Translations under genes and position numbers: made by a program
Notes under the pieces: model-generated
The model's database searches: none
What the model was told of the DNA's origin: nothing
The model's input: only the letters and a program-made list of their open reading frames with translations
Origin: Anopheles merus
Lineage: Eukaryota; Arthropoda; Insecta; Diptera; Culicidae
NCBI RefSeq assembly: GCF_017562075.2
Contig: NC_054085.1
Location: 34,986,039-35,050,038 of the forward strand
Length of the DNA stretch: 64,000 nucleotides
Direction of reading: 5' to 3'
Shown here: positions 31,520 to 45,155 of the stretch, piece by piece
Layout of the letters: each line of letters opens with the position of its first letter
Position numbering within the stretch: position 1 is the first letter of the stretch

Positions 31520-34500
31520 AGCTGCGTTGTTATTTCATTCAGAGCAAACAATACTTCTTAATGCAACAGAGTTGTAATTTTCTGCCATAATGGGAGTTTG
31601 TTGGCTCTTACAAATTGTTGATTCTCGTAATTTATTTATCTATTAGAAAAAAACCCTTCCAAAAATACTTAACCAATTCATGGAAATGGTATTAGAATGG
31701 AAAATATGAAAAATCTTCACAGTAAAACCTCCATCACGAGTTCAAGTGTCACGCAAAATACATCACGAGTTCACTTGGCCTTACTTGTCAAAAACACCTG
31801 AAGCGTACAGCAAACCTCATTTAGATGGATAATTTCCACACCACCAACACTAATGATGCAATTACCCAGCTGCTGCAAGCGCGCAAGACAAGATCTCCAA
31901 AGCTCAAATTGCGTTTATACATATCTGTTGGGCGTGATTAGGTTAAATGCGCTCAATTAAGATACTAGATTAACAGAACATTTGAATTCATTAGAACTGG
32001 AGGCTGGACGGTCACTTTGTTATTTTTTAATTAAATAAACATTAAATAACAGCCCAAGATCATTATAGTTTTAAGAAAGGAAGCAAAAAATACTCTATAA
32101 CCTTGTGTACAACGCTCATAACAACGCAATCAAACGAGGGCACCGAGCGACTTGAGCAAAGAATTTGCTTGCCTCAAGAACACATTGTGGACTGCCCGAG
32201 ACAATCGACGTCATGTGTCAGGGGCGATCATTATCGCCCTTATTCCGTGAAGCTACCACCCTTCAAGGCACTCCTGTCTGTGTGTGTGCGAGTGCTCTAT
32301 CAGCCCTAGAAGCAAAACGGTTGTTATTTTTTGTGTACTTTTTTACTCCCTTTCGCTTCTGTTTGTGGCTTCTGAACCGACGCGCAATTGCAGTATCTTG
32401 CAATCTCGCAACTAGTAACAGAGACTTTCTATTTCAACTACACCCTGCTAGTGGGACGGTAGCAGAGAAGAGGGTGTGGAAGTTCAATCACGAAGACGCC
32501 CGAAGGGGGTGACCACATTGGAACGCGAGCCGATCGATCGATCGATCGCCGGGCTGTCGATTACTCTGGTCGGGAGGGTCGGGAAATTGGTCTCATTAGT
32601 GGGCAGAGGAATTTGACGCTCCGCATGCCACATGAGGATGAGCAAATGGGAAGATGCAAGAGGAGGAGAAGGAGGAGTATCATCACGCGTGCAATAAACA
32701 GATGTAGCTAAGTGCAACAAGTGCTGGGACGGGGTATGGCCTGTACGCTGAGAGATGTTCACACATCTGGGGAGAGGACAACGACACTCAAGAAGAGATT
32801 CCAACCAAACCAGAGCCGTCACTGTTGAGTGATTTAAGGGCAGCAAAGACTCCTAGATACACTGCTGGCGTGCTTTTGTGACTAACTGAGTGACTGATTT
32901 CATGGATCGTTAGAGCCAAAGATTAGTCGAAGCTTTGCTGGAACGTCTCCTATTACCCCGGGGGTGGGAAGAAATAGTCATCAAAAGAGGGACATTAAAA
33001 TATTTAAATCGTTTTGCCCCGCGTATCGTAGCGATCTTCAGAGGGTCTTCTTCATGCCGGACTCTTCGCAACCTTGCTATCGCAAAAACAAGCGATAAAC
33101 ATCGATACATAATCACTCTCGCTCTCGGGTTGATCAAACAATGCTAATGGAATGCTGCTGCGCTAACAATGTTACAGCTACGCGTCGCGTAAAGGTCTCG
33201 GCTACCTGAAACTGGATGCTTCACTGATTCACCATCAATTTCAGTAATTAAGTGTGCTGTGTCCTATTGGGTTCCGAGTCTGTGGGTGAATTTTGCACCG
33301 ACAGAATAGTCTTCTCATTTCCATTTTATCTGCACCTCTCCGATCTAAGCGATTCTAATTGTCACGCGGTGGGAGCGTGGCACGTGTTTCGCGAGCTGCG
33401 ATCTGATCGTACAGCGATAGCGATCTAACCTCACTTCACAACTCACCACAGACACACACACACACACCCGAAAGCTCCAAGCGTGAACATTACTATGTTA
33501 GACAGTCCCCTTTTTTCGTGTTCTCGGGTCCAAAATTAGCATCATTTTTCCATAAATCATTGCCTCAGGATTCCTAATCCTCTCCTTGTCTAAGCTCTAA
33601 TTAAGAATCGAACGATCGGATTGTCCCCCTGGATTGGATTGCCGCACCGTAACGATCACAACAGCGTCCGCCCCCTTTTAATAGTGCCCGGAGGGTCATC
33701 GAGGAAATTAAAAAATCAAAAAGATGCGCTAGTCAGCGTGAATCAAAACAAAACACAGACACTAAAAAAACAAACACAACCGAACTCTAATACTAGAAAT
33801 TATGGTGAAAAGTAGCTCATCTTAGGGATCGGGACGCACACACAAACAAACAAACACAGGCGCTTTTTTGGGGTGTGTTGTGGCAAAAGCGATAAAAAAA
33901 TATTATCACCATTAATATTCATTATCAGAAGGCAGGCCCGATCAGGTCGCCACAAGCGAGCAGCATTCGAGATGGGGTGATGAGTTTTGCGCCCGCTCTG
34001 GAAAGGGGATGAGATTTCGGGATCTTCGGGTCTTATTATTCGCTGCTCGCTGTAATGCGTAAACCGGCTGGAAACAAACGAACGATCAAACATTAATCTT
34101 ATTAATCGTCATCCGTTTGCTTCCACGCTCGGGGTACACCGACGAGCAGCGACGGGCCGAACGCCCGAAACCTTTCCGCGTTCGAAGTCAATCATTCACG
34201 CACGACCCGCGCCGCAGTCCCGCATCCTTCTATTAAGAAAAGCCACAAACGTTCTTGGGCTCCACACAACCAATCGCGAAAGTCATTAACATTCCGCAAT
34301 ACAAACGTGGCGGACGTGAGGGATAGAGAGAGAGAGAACTGAAGGGTACCAGAAACACATGCACACCAGAGTCAGCGCCACCTTTTAGAAGAGACCCGAA
34401 GAAGGCGGGAGTGTTTGACCGTTCCGGGGGGTGATTGTTTGGTGCGGAGACTGGGCGGACAATGTGTAAGGAGGCTTGCAGGCGAACGATTTAACCACGG

Positions 34501-35241
34501 TGCCCGCGATCACATCATGATTGAGATGAAACCGTGTGCGCACCGCCGTTGTCGTTTGGCGACGAGCAACAGACAGCAAACATGCGCTTGTTGCGAATGT
34601 TCCCCTCGCGGGGTTGTATTTTTGGGGCAATATTTTACCCCTGCCCTGCCAAATTCGCAACCCTGGCGGTGAGGAGCTCGTGGTTCAATTTATGTGGAGC
34701 ACCGAAAATATTGAACGACGACAAGACAAGGCTCATTAGCGGTTTGGGGGATTTATACTGCAGCGGATGTAGTACGTTTTTACGAAGACACAAGATGTGG
34801 CCGGCAATGAACAGTAGCAGCATGGGGCTTCATTAAAAGAACAAGAGGGTTTGTCGTGTGATTTTCTATTTAAAATCATAATTAAGAGCTTATTTGAAAT
34901 GTTCTAATTTAAAGCGATTTTTTGAGTATGATATAATGCTAAAAATCCTACTTTTTTGTGTAAATCCTGGTCACGGCACCAAACATTATTTTAATTGCAC
35001 AAAAAGGTTGCTTCACTTTTTCTGCGAGAAATTTAACGATCACTTAACTAATCGTTGCTCGGCCATTTGAGCTTTCAACTCCAAATAAAATGCTCTGCAT
35101 TACGACCGGAAGTGAAATCCTTTTTTTGTGTGTGTGTGTAAAGACCGTTAACGTTAAAATTCGCATTCGCTAATGCTAAAGCTCACACACCCTTCTGCGT
35201 TGCACACACCGAAATCGAACATAAAAAGCTCTAACCAGGAG

Positions 35242-35257
35242 GTGTGTGTGTGTGTGT

Positions 35258-35291
<34 letters not shown>
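35242..35291. repeat. (GT)n microsatellite
   Basis: A 50 bp GT array with one doubled G, the same kind of interruption as in the long TG tract at 19.3 kb. Confidence 0.95.
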
Positions 35292-35292
<1 letters not shown>

Positions 35293-37058
35293 CTTTAAAC
35301 GTATGTTTTGTAGCAAAATTTAATTGCTTGGTTCGTGCCCGCGCTGGTCCACACAATTTGTCTCCTCCTCTGTCTTCCCGAGCGCACGACTGCCGGAATT
35401 GTAGCGCGTACTTCCAAATCGTAGAAAGTGATCTCATTACGCTTCGCAAGGGAGCAAACAAGCAACAGCAAACAAAAAATGGTTGCTACTTTGTACCATT
35501 CTATGCGCGTGTTTATTTGAATGGCTCGCGTTTAACTGCGGCGGGGTGGCATTAGAGACACAAGGAAAATCAGCAAAAAAAAACCCTTACTGCTCTGTAT
35601 TTAAATTTCGAGCACATACCTTACCATTACGCTGGGGGAACCGGCTCCAGTGGACGCACGCTTCTTTAATTTAATTATATGGCGTGAGCATAATATTAAG
35701 AGCATACTTCCTCCAAGCTGCGGGCCAAAGGTGGGCAGATTTTTCTAACGATTTTTGGCTATCTATTCCATTTTTTTGGTATTACAATGGCCTCGTTATG
35801 TTTTTTTTTTCAGTCTCCTCGGTTCCCGCTTTGTCTCCAGCGAGGTCTCTCCCTCGTTCGTTGTCGTTAATCTACGTTTATTTACTTTACTTCCATCGCT
35901 GTGCCGGATTAAAACCCTTCGAGATACTTGTTGTTTTTTTGGGACGGATCAAGATTTGGAGGGAAGCTAGGCGTGCTGGCGCAGAGACCACGCACAAACA
36001 CCGCAACAACCATTCCCGAGCCGTTTCTAATGACGCATAATTGTGTCTCGTTACGAAAAAGCGTCCAATGAAGCTGAGAGAGACCCGCGCATCGAGCAAG
36101 AAAAAACGACATTTGGGTGGGTGATGATTATGATTAATCTCCGGTCGCACGAGTCCACCAAGCCGAAGCCAGAACAACCCAAAACCGACCGTACTTTGTC
36201 GTTGTCTGCTGTTTGTTGTTTAGCCCCGAAAGACTGTAGGCTTTATCTCTCGCGTGCGCTTTCTATCTAAATGTTGCTAGCATAAAAAAGGATAGAGAGA
36301 GAGAGGTAGAAGAGGACGAGAAGAAAGAGTGCCGAACGTCCATCAAGTTGCTGCCTTCGGTACGACGGAAGTGCCAACCGCTGTCACAAACGTCCCGCTA
36401 GCCCGCCTGTTGAAATTACTCACGACTTGTGCTACCAAAAAAAACCCGTCGACTTCTTCTCCTATCAGATTCTTGGCCACAAAACAGCGCACACACACAC
36501 ACACGCACAGAGCTTAAATAGATGGTAAAGTAAACGGTTTTTCGGTGGGACTGCGCCGCCGCCGATGTCGAACCGAGTCGCAAACCGAGCGTTAAAACGA
36601 AAGACTGCACACGCAAGCGACGAACCCCGTCCGTTTGGTGGCATGTCATTGCGCGACGATTCTCACACCGCTGCGTGAATTGGGGCCACGCGACGCATAG
36701 TGCGTCCGTGATTGTTTTTGGTGCTTTACTACTACGCGGTTTGGCCTTGATGCTGCGAGTCTGGCGAGTCTTGCTGGGAGATGCAATACGCGGCGATACC
36801 TACGCCCGATATGGCGGATGTTACCTAAAACCCCTTTTTGGGAAACAAGATGGATGGATAGTTAAACTCTTCTCATCAAGATTATCGCTGCTGACCTTTC
36901 CACCGGTACTGGTGCGGACTAGGGAAGGATGGAAGATGGTTTAAGATTTATTTCTCACCACCCAAAAGCGATCCCAACCCGGTGGTGGAAGAAACGTGAT
37001 CTATTGTCGAAATGACGCCGCTGGATGGCCCCGCGAACGCGTCATTATCCCGCAAAGC

Positions 37059-37060
<2 letters not shown>

Positions 37061-37107
<47 letters not shown>
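37061..37107. repeat. (CA)n microsatellite
   Basis: A perfect CA array of about 47 bp within the large intron. Confidence 0.95.
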
Positions 37108-37110
<3 letters not shown>

Positions 37111-40100
37111 TGAGCACCCTACGATCCAGTGAAAGCCAGCGGGTGAGGGGAAATCAATCGGCCAACCATTAAAACGTGACGCTATTCGGGCGTCCCTATC
37201 GGCGATGCGATATCGACGGCGCACGTACTACTTTGTAAGGCCACGTTCTTGCCATTTTTAACACCGGCCGAGAGATGCCAGCCGGCGGTTGGGCAGAATT
37301 GGCACGCATCCTTCTCTGCTTAGCACGCTTTTTCGAACTCTTCGGAGTGTGTCTGTATGCCTCGCTCAAACAACAGGGACGATGATACACAGGGGGTGTT
37401 GTGTGTTGCTGTATGATTACGGCCGATTACGCCCGTCTGCCAATCGGGAGGTGGTAATAAAAGGAAGGGACGCAGCGACAGCAACAAACATGCGAGAAAA
37501 TGACAGATAAAGATAGATCTCTTATCCCCGGCAGCGTCTCGCGGCTAATCATCTTCCACTGATGGACAGAAAAGAGGGCAGACCAAATCTGTGATGGGGC
37601 CGTGATGTTTATCGTGTCACGAGCGAGCAGAAAGTGCAAAAGGTGTTTTGCGCGATCGTGCTTGTACGATCAAGGCTGCTCAGCATCCGTCGGTCGTAAC
37701 TAGTAAGAGTGAAAACGCGCTGCACACCCCGCCGGGATGTTATAATATTTTAATGAATTAATTAAATCTTCACTGCACGTCGCCTCCACACCGCACGCTT
37801 GCTGCTGCAGCTGCAAAGCTCTTAAAGAGTAAAAGTAAACGAAGCGAACGCAAACGCCAGATCCTGCGAATTGGGAAAACGCGTAGCAGCGCGCGCGTCA
37901 AACGGAACGAGATTCACACGCTGACCAGCGGACTGGCGCAGGAAACAGGTTGTTGCTGCATGATCGTGTGTGTGTGTGTGTGTTTGCTTGAGAGTGATTA
38001 ACTACACCTTTTGGAGCGCGTTTCCACTGCACCCCGATGGCCGCCGTTTTGCGCTGTTTTGTGCGAGCCCGCTGTTAAAAGGTGGTCAGTTGAGCTTATC
38101 GCTTTGGAAAACGGCAACGGTGGGGATGTGTGTCTTTCCACCAAGCGGAACATGCTTCCCATTAGTTGCAACAATGCACACATACACACACATACACACA
38201 CTGTTGCAAGGCCGGTTGTGTATGTGTGGATGTTTTCCTCACAACTTCCGCACTACTTCCGGGGGCAGTCCCTCACTCGTCGCTTTGATTCCTGTGCGCT
38301 TTTCGTTTTTTCTCACGAACGCTCTATCGATGCAAGAATTTGCTTTGGATTTGTTATTATGTACCAACACGGGGGGGCAAGAAAAACGACTATATTATAG
38401 GGTTTGCTCAGTTCTAGTGAATCTTTCAACAAATCTTTCACTTGGCAAGAGGGAGGCACTTCTTGCGCCCTTGTATAAGGAAGGGGAAAGGTGCCCTACA
38501 ATCAACAACAGCAGAGGGAAAAAGCTATCAAAAGAATAGGGGCCATTTTGAAATTACAGTGTTCTGGTTGAAGCGCTACTCATCGCTACTCTATCAATTC
38601 CTGCTGATTACAAGGTAGCAAACATGGTAAAAAGCGAAACTTGATTATTGTTTAGAATTGTTTGTTGCTTTCCCAGCGGTTGGGGAAGGGAATTTTGCTA
38701 CATTTTCACGCTTCAAGCGTTTGGTGAAATGGTAAAGGCAAAGTAACAGCGCGCAAATACGCCCCTTAAATGTGTCGTCACTGATCGCACATGAGCAAAT
38801 AAAACGAACGACTTCAATGCAGGCGACGAACCCCGAAGCGATCCTGCGAAAGCGAGCAATTGTGGCTGGAAATTGCTTATTTATGCATTTTGCGACTGTG
38901 CACTTTCACCGTGACCGGGATGCATCGGAACAGACACACACACACATACACGGGAGGGCGCGGATGTCGATCGATTTCCACATAATTAGATAATTAGCAC
39001 CGGGAGGGTTACAAGAGCAAGAGAGAGAGAGAGCCCTTTCTCATAATTAATGCCGCAGTGCCCCGGGACGACTAATGCGTCGTACGGTGTGTGTGTTTCC
39101 CTTTCCGTTCCGTGATTGTTTTTTTTTTTTTTTTTTTTGTCGTCACTCCCATCCACCCAACGTTGCTGGTGTCGATAGTGAAAACTGATCCCCTCCGGTA
39201 GCCGATGACGGAAAAGGAAAATTATTATTATCCGCCCCGCTACCTTATGCCGTGCTGGTGTGGGACATATTGAACAGAAGGCTTTTTTTTGAATGGATGG
39301 ATGGATGCCATGGGATGGGATTAGATTTCACTAGAAGGTGTGACTCTCAGACGAGTGAGGCTTAATGTTCCCACGTCACAGCCCACCCGGGCCTTCCGGA
39401 TGGCGGCGACAAACGGTCGATAAACATGGCTCCACCGTGGGGGGGAGAATGGGCAATGCAAATCAACCACAGGAAAATGAATTACTTCCACCTTTCCGCA
39501 GAGTATAATGCTGCGATAAAACATGATACCGTGGCATTGATCCATTGGCAGCAGCTATCTGCCAACAACAGCCACAAGCACATTCACACACCGATGGCGA
39601 ACGGAAGAAAGTGAAATTTTATGCCATCGTAATAATAATGGACTTTTAAGCTAAAGTCGAGTAGAGGTTATTGTGGTGATGTCGATACATAAAAAACAAC
39701 AACACTACAAGTGAAGCCCGATCCATCATAAACCTGTTTCCCGCCCCTTTCTCCCACGCCTTTTGTCTTGCCCCGGCCAAGCGAGAAAGTCCAACCGAGA
39801 GAGAGAGAGAGAGAGAAAGAGACTGGCTGTGCCGGTGTGTCTGTGTGCATTTCAGGTTAAGGGTACGATGGTGCACGAAAGCGTAATCGACACTGGCAAT
39901 TTACATTTTCACCCCAAACATCGATCCCGTAATGATGGAAATAATAATAAAAGAAAGCCAGTGCCTTCCAACGAACCCCGCTCCCCCTGACTTTTTCTTT
40001 GACGGGACACGAGCGATCCGATCGGGTCGATGGCTTCTTAATGCGCTTCCCCCTTTCCTGCTTCTTTACCTCATTTCGCACAGGGGTGCGATTTATCAAC

Positions 40101-40926
40101 TCCGAATGCTATGCGGGACTGTTGCCGCAAGGGGAGACTGTATTGTTTTGCGGGGAAAAATTGCGCGAAAATTCACATACGATCGCGATCGACACTTTCG
40201 ACGGCGGGGCCAAAGGATACCACAATTGTAATGAGAAACGTAGCACGGTGTCTTTGTAAGCGCGAAAGTGCGATCGTGAGATCGACACATCGACAGGTTT
40301 GAATTGAGGCTTTTTTTATTTTTGGTACGATTGCCTCCACGCGATCGAGGAACCGTTTTCGCAAATCATTTATAATTTTTTGACGTTAGAGAGCATTCAG
40401 AAAAGTGCACGAACTAAAAATTGATACGATGATAAGGGTTAATTTGTATCGAAATAAAGCAAGCCATAAACGATGGCACGATCTCATTAAGATTGTACCT
40501 CGTTGAGCTCGTGCTGGAAGCATTATTGTGCTGCACGAACAACGATCGTCTAGGAAATGAAACCTGAATTAGAGCGTTATATCGTCGGCTGACTCATTAG
40601 TACACCCATTTTGGGGGATTAGATTAGTGCCGTCCAATTGTTTGGTGCTGTTCAAAACCCCTCCGGCAGGGAGAAGATTATTGATAAATTAGCTTGAATT
40701 GTAATCATGGCGCAGACGCAGACATGCAATGGCGTAACCAGTTGGCTGTCCGCAAGCGCACTCGAACGAGCAGATCGTAAACAAGCGGGCAGTGGATTGG
40801 AAAAGTATTTTCAACCAATTTGTGGTCTGGCTTGATGCTGTTGTTGTGGAAATGGCTTCTCTTTATGAGCTGATTACATTGCTTTGATTATTTGTATTGA
40901 GGATTAACTGCATTGATTCGGGAGCG

Positions 40927-40997
40927 ATCTTACGGTGCAGTGGTAAACGATCGGACTTACGTCATGCCGGTCTTGGGTTTGAATCTCGCACTAAACA
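40927..40997 (+). repeat. tRNA-derived SINE head (divergent)
   Basis: The sequence has an A-box-like TGGTAAACGATCGG (40941-40954) and a B-box-like GGGTTTGAATCTC (40975-40987), spaced as in a tRNA gene. The intervening GGACTTACGTCATGCCGGTC resembles the matching part of the SINE at 63749-63957. It does not fold obviously as a functional tRNA, and no tail or target duplication is clear, so it is probably an old SINE fragment. Confidence 0.45.
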
Positions 40998-42689
40998 CGC
41001 GTTTCTATGGAGACAAAATGATTGGTTTGTAATTCGTAGGCGATTGTTTTAACACAAAATAACCTTAAAATGAGGCCTTCAAAGAGACTTATATACTCAC
41101 TCTCAGATACATTGTGCTTATTTTGACATGTGTTATTTTGGTCTTAATGCATATTCAGTTTCATAATGCAAATGGATCCATCCCACACACACAAAACAAA
41201 ACAGTTTGTCCCACCTGGCGGGGAGCTGTTAAGCGCCCTTCTAACACCAGTAGATCCTATTTCTCGCCTTTGAATTACGTCTCTCGCCAGTCCTCTCACC
41301 ATTTTTTTTGCCTTTCAATTGGGCCGCGATCAATTCGAGTGTCATTGACCTTCCCGTCGAGTGGTCGAGTGAAGCCGTCGCCAGCCTCGCTGGACACTGT
41401 CAAATATTCTGCTAATAAAACAATTCAAGAAGGCAGAACAATGAATCTGCACCAGCAAGCAGAATGGGGAGAGGGAGAGAAGCTGCTATCGCGCACCGTT
41501 TGTAGCATGGACCCCGCTCAGGAATGACAAATGCTGCGGGAAGGTCGACTACCGATTATTGTTAGGAAGGAACAGCAGCAGCCGCAGCAAAATGGGAGAA
41601 AATAAAGTCAAGCGCAAAGGAATAAATAACACAAAAGGGGGCCGAAGGGGCAGGGGCACCACACCAAAGCACCGGAGCACAGCCCGAAACGAGTTCTCGG
41701 TGGGCTGGAGTGTGAGGTTAGAGGGCTGATTGGCGGTGTCGAAGCAGCTCGCGAATAATTCATCGCCGTCCGCTGGGGCCTTTCAAGTCAGTTCGGCGTC
41801 AAGCTGGACCTTTGGATCGTTTTTTCCTCCTCCTGCTTCTTCTTCTTCCTACTCTTCCTCCTCTTTCCTTACTTCCCATTTTCCCATTCGTTCTGCTGCG
41901 GACTACCGTTGCGCGAATTGCTGTCAAATCGCGAACCCGACCGAGCGTTGGTTGTTGTTTGTGCGATAAGTTGTTTACTTGTGCAAAAGGGTACAACGTG
42001 TTTCGGGCAGGGAGAGGGGCCTCTGGGTGGGGTTCCGGGGGAGACGAGACTGCGCTGGAGTTAATCACTTTATTGCGTGGAGAGAGAGAGAGTCAACGCG
42101 TCCGTGTTGTGTAGGAACAGCAGCCAGCGTCGCTGCAAAGAACGGGAGCACGTGGGGCTTACGGGGTTTGTGTGGGGTGCACACACACGCGGGATGACAG
42201 TTAGCTAGCTACCGGTGAAATTGATCGGCGAAATCATACCCCGGGACGGCTGGCGTGTTCGGGGTAAAAGATGCGCTGCCTCGCTTACGCAACAGCGAGC
42301 GTTTGTTGTTAACGCGCAGGCTCTCTACGCAGGCGACCTTGCTTGTTGCGTGTGTCTGGTGTCTTGTTCCGGCCGGGGAACGATATATTATAGTTACGAG
42401 TAGCAGGAAACAAAACGATTAACTAGGAACACCCTATTAAAAGATGGCGGATGAATTAAGAATAGAAAATGATTAGCAGGCTGCTGCAGAAAAGCATTTG
42501 ATGATCCCGGAGGCATTTGGACGGAAATATTTAAAACTAATTATTCCAATATTGTCTGTCATTATGTTTTGTGGAGTACTATCGGAAGTCATGCATGGGA
42601 TTAACGGAGTCAACAAAGAAGAAATGAGCTATTCCAATCGCCAAGAAAGAATGATAATACGTTTGAAAAGCTCTTGTTGGTATTTTAAA

Positions 42690-42765
42690 GTTCGGTCAAG
42701 GTTAGAATTGAACTCCCGAGTTGTCACGTGTAATCCTGTACGTTTGGCACACGACTAAGGAACCT
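42690..42765 (-). repeat. Possible tRNA-like SINE fragment
   Basis: Read on the minus strand, CTTAGTCGTGTGCC is followed about 35 bases later by a B-box-like GGGAGTTCAATTCT. This spacing is tRNA-like but the boxes are weak, and no tail or duplication is seen. Confidence 0.25.
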
Positions 42766-45155
42766 CATACCAGCAGGAAGCGATAAAACATGATCATATT
42801 CTTAATGTTCGGAATGAATTAACTTCCTGATTGTACAACAATGTACTCTATTGTTGGTTTTTAATAATTTGCACAAGCAAATCAAACTCTAACGCAAACC
42901 GTCATCTCATGCTCGTGCTGTGTGTGTGTGCATCCCCATCGCGCTTATAAGTAAGTTGTTTTGTAAAGTGACAATCCAACTAACCGAATAATTGACACCG
43001 TGTAAAGGTGCAAGCCCTTCTCAAGCCTGCTCGGACAAGCTCACTTGACCGCTTCAACGCAACAAGGGCAAGCTTTTGTGCATTAGGAGCACCGTCGTTT
43101 CGGTGCGCTTCTCTTATGCGCTTATTGTCACTTGAGCCACTTTTCGACGCAACGCTTTTCAACAATGTATAAGCTCGCCGTTCGTGAGGACCATCCGTAA
43201 ACGACAAGCAAACAGCTTTGGCTGTTTTTTTCGTACCACAAAGCCTCTGCTCGCCGCTCTTTTGGTGTACGAAAATTTACACATAATAGGAGAAAGAAAC
43301 ACTGAACATGCTGCTGCACGTGCTCGGAGGCTTTTGACCTAAATTTAAGAAGCGGGAGATGAAATATTAGGCACACAGTTAGGCTGAGAAGTTGTTTTGC
43401 TCCACTTTACTATCGGTATGCAGGCTCAACAACGAGAGGTGGTGTGCAAAAATATGCAAATCCTCTCGAAGGAAACAAAAAGGAAAGAGGAAAGAGGGGG
43501 GGAAAGAAAGCAAAAGCATATGCCCTTTACGTGCCAGAATGGAACCAGTTTTAAATGGGGGTTTTAAATTACAAAAGGATTGTACACAATACACAGCAGA
43601 CTCATCTGAGCCATTTTCAAAGGAGACTGAGCGATCAACAACATTCGAATTGGAATGAGAAATAGCACACCTTAAATTTTGGGTATGAAAAAGTAATTTA
43701 AAATATTGCTGATTTCCTGTGCTGTTGTCTTTTATCAACCTCATTAGCAGCAAAAGCAATAATACGCTTCGACTATGGCCAGTTGCGTCCACATTCCTTC
43801 GCATTGTAGCGCACTTTCCCACCCCAAAACCAATGACTAAACCCGAACAATCGCGTGCGATTTTTCCCATTTGTTTCACCCAATTCCAACCACCCCGCGG
43901 TCGTCCAATAATTTTCCACGTCCGAGTTCAATAAAAGCTGATTGCATTTCTTCTTTTGCAGCGTTTTGCACCGGGGAATGACGTTGCCTGTTTATTGCAC
44001 ACACACAAACACATACAAAGAGAAACAAAAGTGCCGGGAATGGACAATATTTCTCACCAATCTAGGCAAACGAATAGAAGGTTCCAGTGTAGCAACCGGC
44101 ACGTGGAACGAAAAGGGAAACGTTTGTCCCATCGCATCGCGCGCCTCGATCGGAACACAGTCGAATCGAAAATGCGAATTTGAATTGCATGTCCACTTCA
44201 CGGTGTGGTATAGGAAGAGAATGGCTTCCCAGGCGATCGGGAGTGTTCTTTCTCTGAAAGGTAAAGTAATCAACCGCGTACAGGCCATCGGCGATGACGA
44301 TGAACGGCGGACGCGGGAACGCTTGGATTGAGATTTTATTGCCCGGCACACGAATTTCAACGGCGCTCGGGTGCGATTGCCTTTCTGTCCTGCCCTTTCT
44401 AAGACCATATAAACCGCGCAGCGCAAAATAGAAGCGAAGGAAAGATGATTAGTTTATACGGCGCGCTTCACACCATTTCGCTCGGTTCGGGTCAGCCACA
44501 ACAGCGCCGTCCATTTATGGTTTTGGCCTTTTCTCGAACGGTGGGTTTGGGGAATGGGAAACGTATGGAAAACAAAAACTGAACAAGATGTGAGGTCGCC
44601 ACAAGGGGGCTTATCGAACCAAAACAGCCATAAACCACCCACCAAGGGGAGCGGGGAAGGGGGGAGGGTGGGCGGGGTGGGAGAAAATGATTGACCGACG
44701 CATTAGCGTCATCATGCTGTCCATTAATCCGATCGAATCGATCGCCCAATCGTGCCCGATGACCATGAAAAATCGGAAATAAACTGCTTATGCCATCGCG
44801 GACGCTTAAGTGTGTGTCCCCTTGTAACGGTCACATCTTTTGAAATGGACAATTTGTGACCGCCTGCATCGAAAATCGCCTCAAAGTGGTTGGAAAGAGC
44901 TTAATTTTTCGAGGGAACCATCAATGAATGAACGGATCAGTTTAACGGCGCACTTTTCAACATTCCATAATTACCACAATGTCGGGTGGCCTCCATATTT
45001 TGTACCAAGAGCATGAAAAGAGCAAACGCAGTAGGTTCCATTTCACAAACCGACCGCCCTGCAGCAAGCGTCGATTTGCATCCAAATTGAAATTCACACC
45101 GTAAACCTCAATCCGTCCTTGGGTGCGTTTTCATGAGTACTTGCGCAGCAGTCGG

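Larger units (their letters stand above)
23868..45155 (-). other. Inferred 5' UTR intron of the ankyrin gene, downstream part
   Basis: I see no supported coding gene in these 21 kb. The content is unique-looking non-coding DNA with microsatellites (GT at 35242-35291, CA at 37061-37107, CAT at 31498-31519, a run of 20 T at 39119-39138, GA tracts at 34324, 36295, 39021, 39801 and 42080). GCGACGAACC lies at 36618 and 38823. A nested hairpin lies at 29323-29374 and tRNA-like SINE fragments at about 40.9 and 42.7 kb. An AT-rich island spans 34850-35060. Confidence 0.5.

Noticed and set aside
32533..32549. GATCGATCGATCGATCG run
   Set aside because: A short tetranucleotide palindromic run, common in this genome's GATC-rich sequence; no further structure around it.
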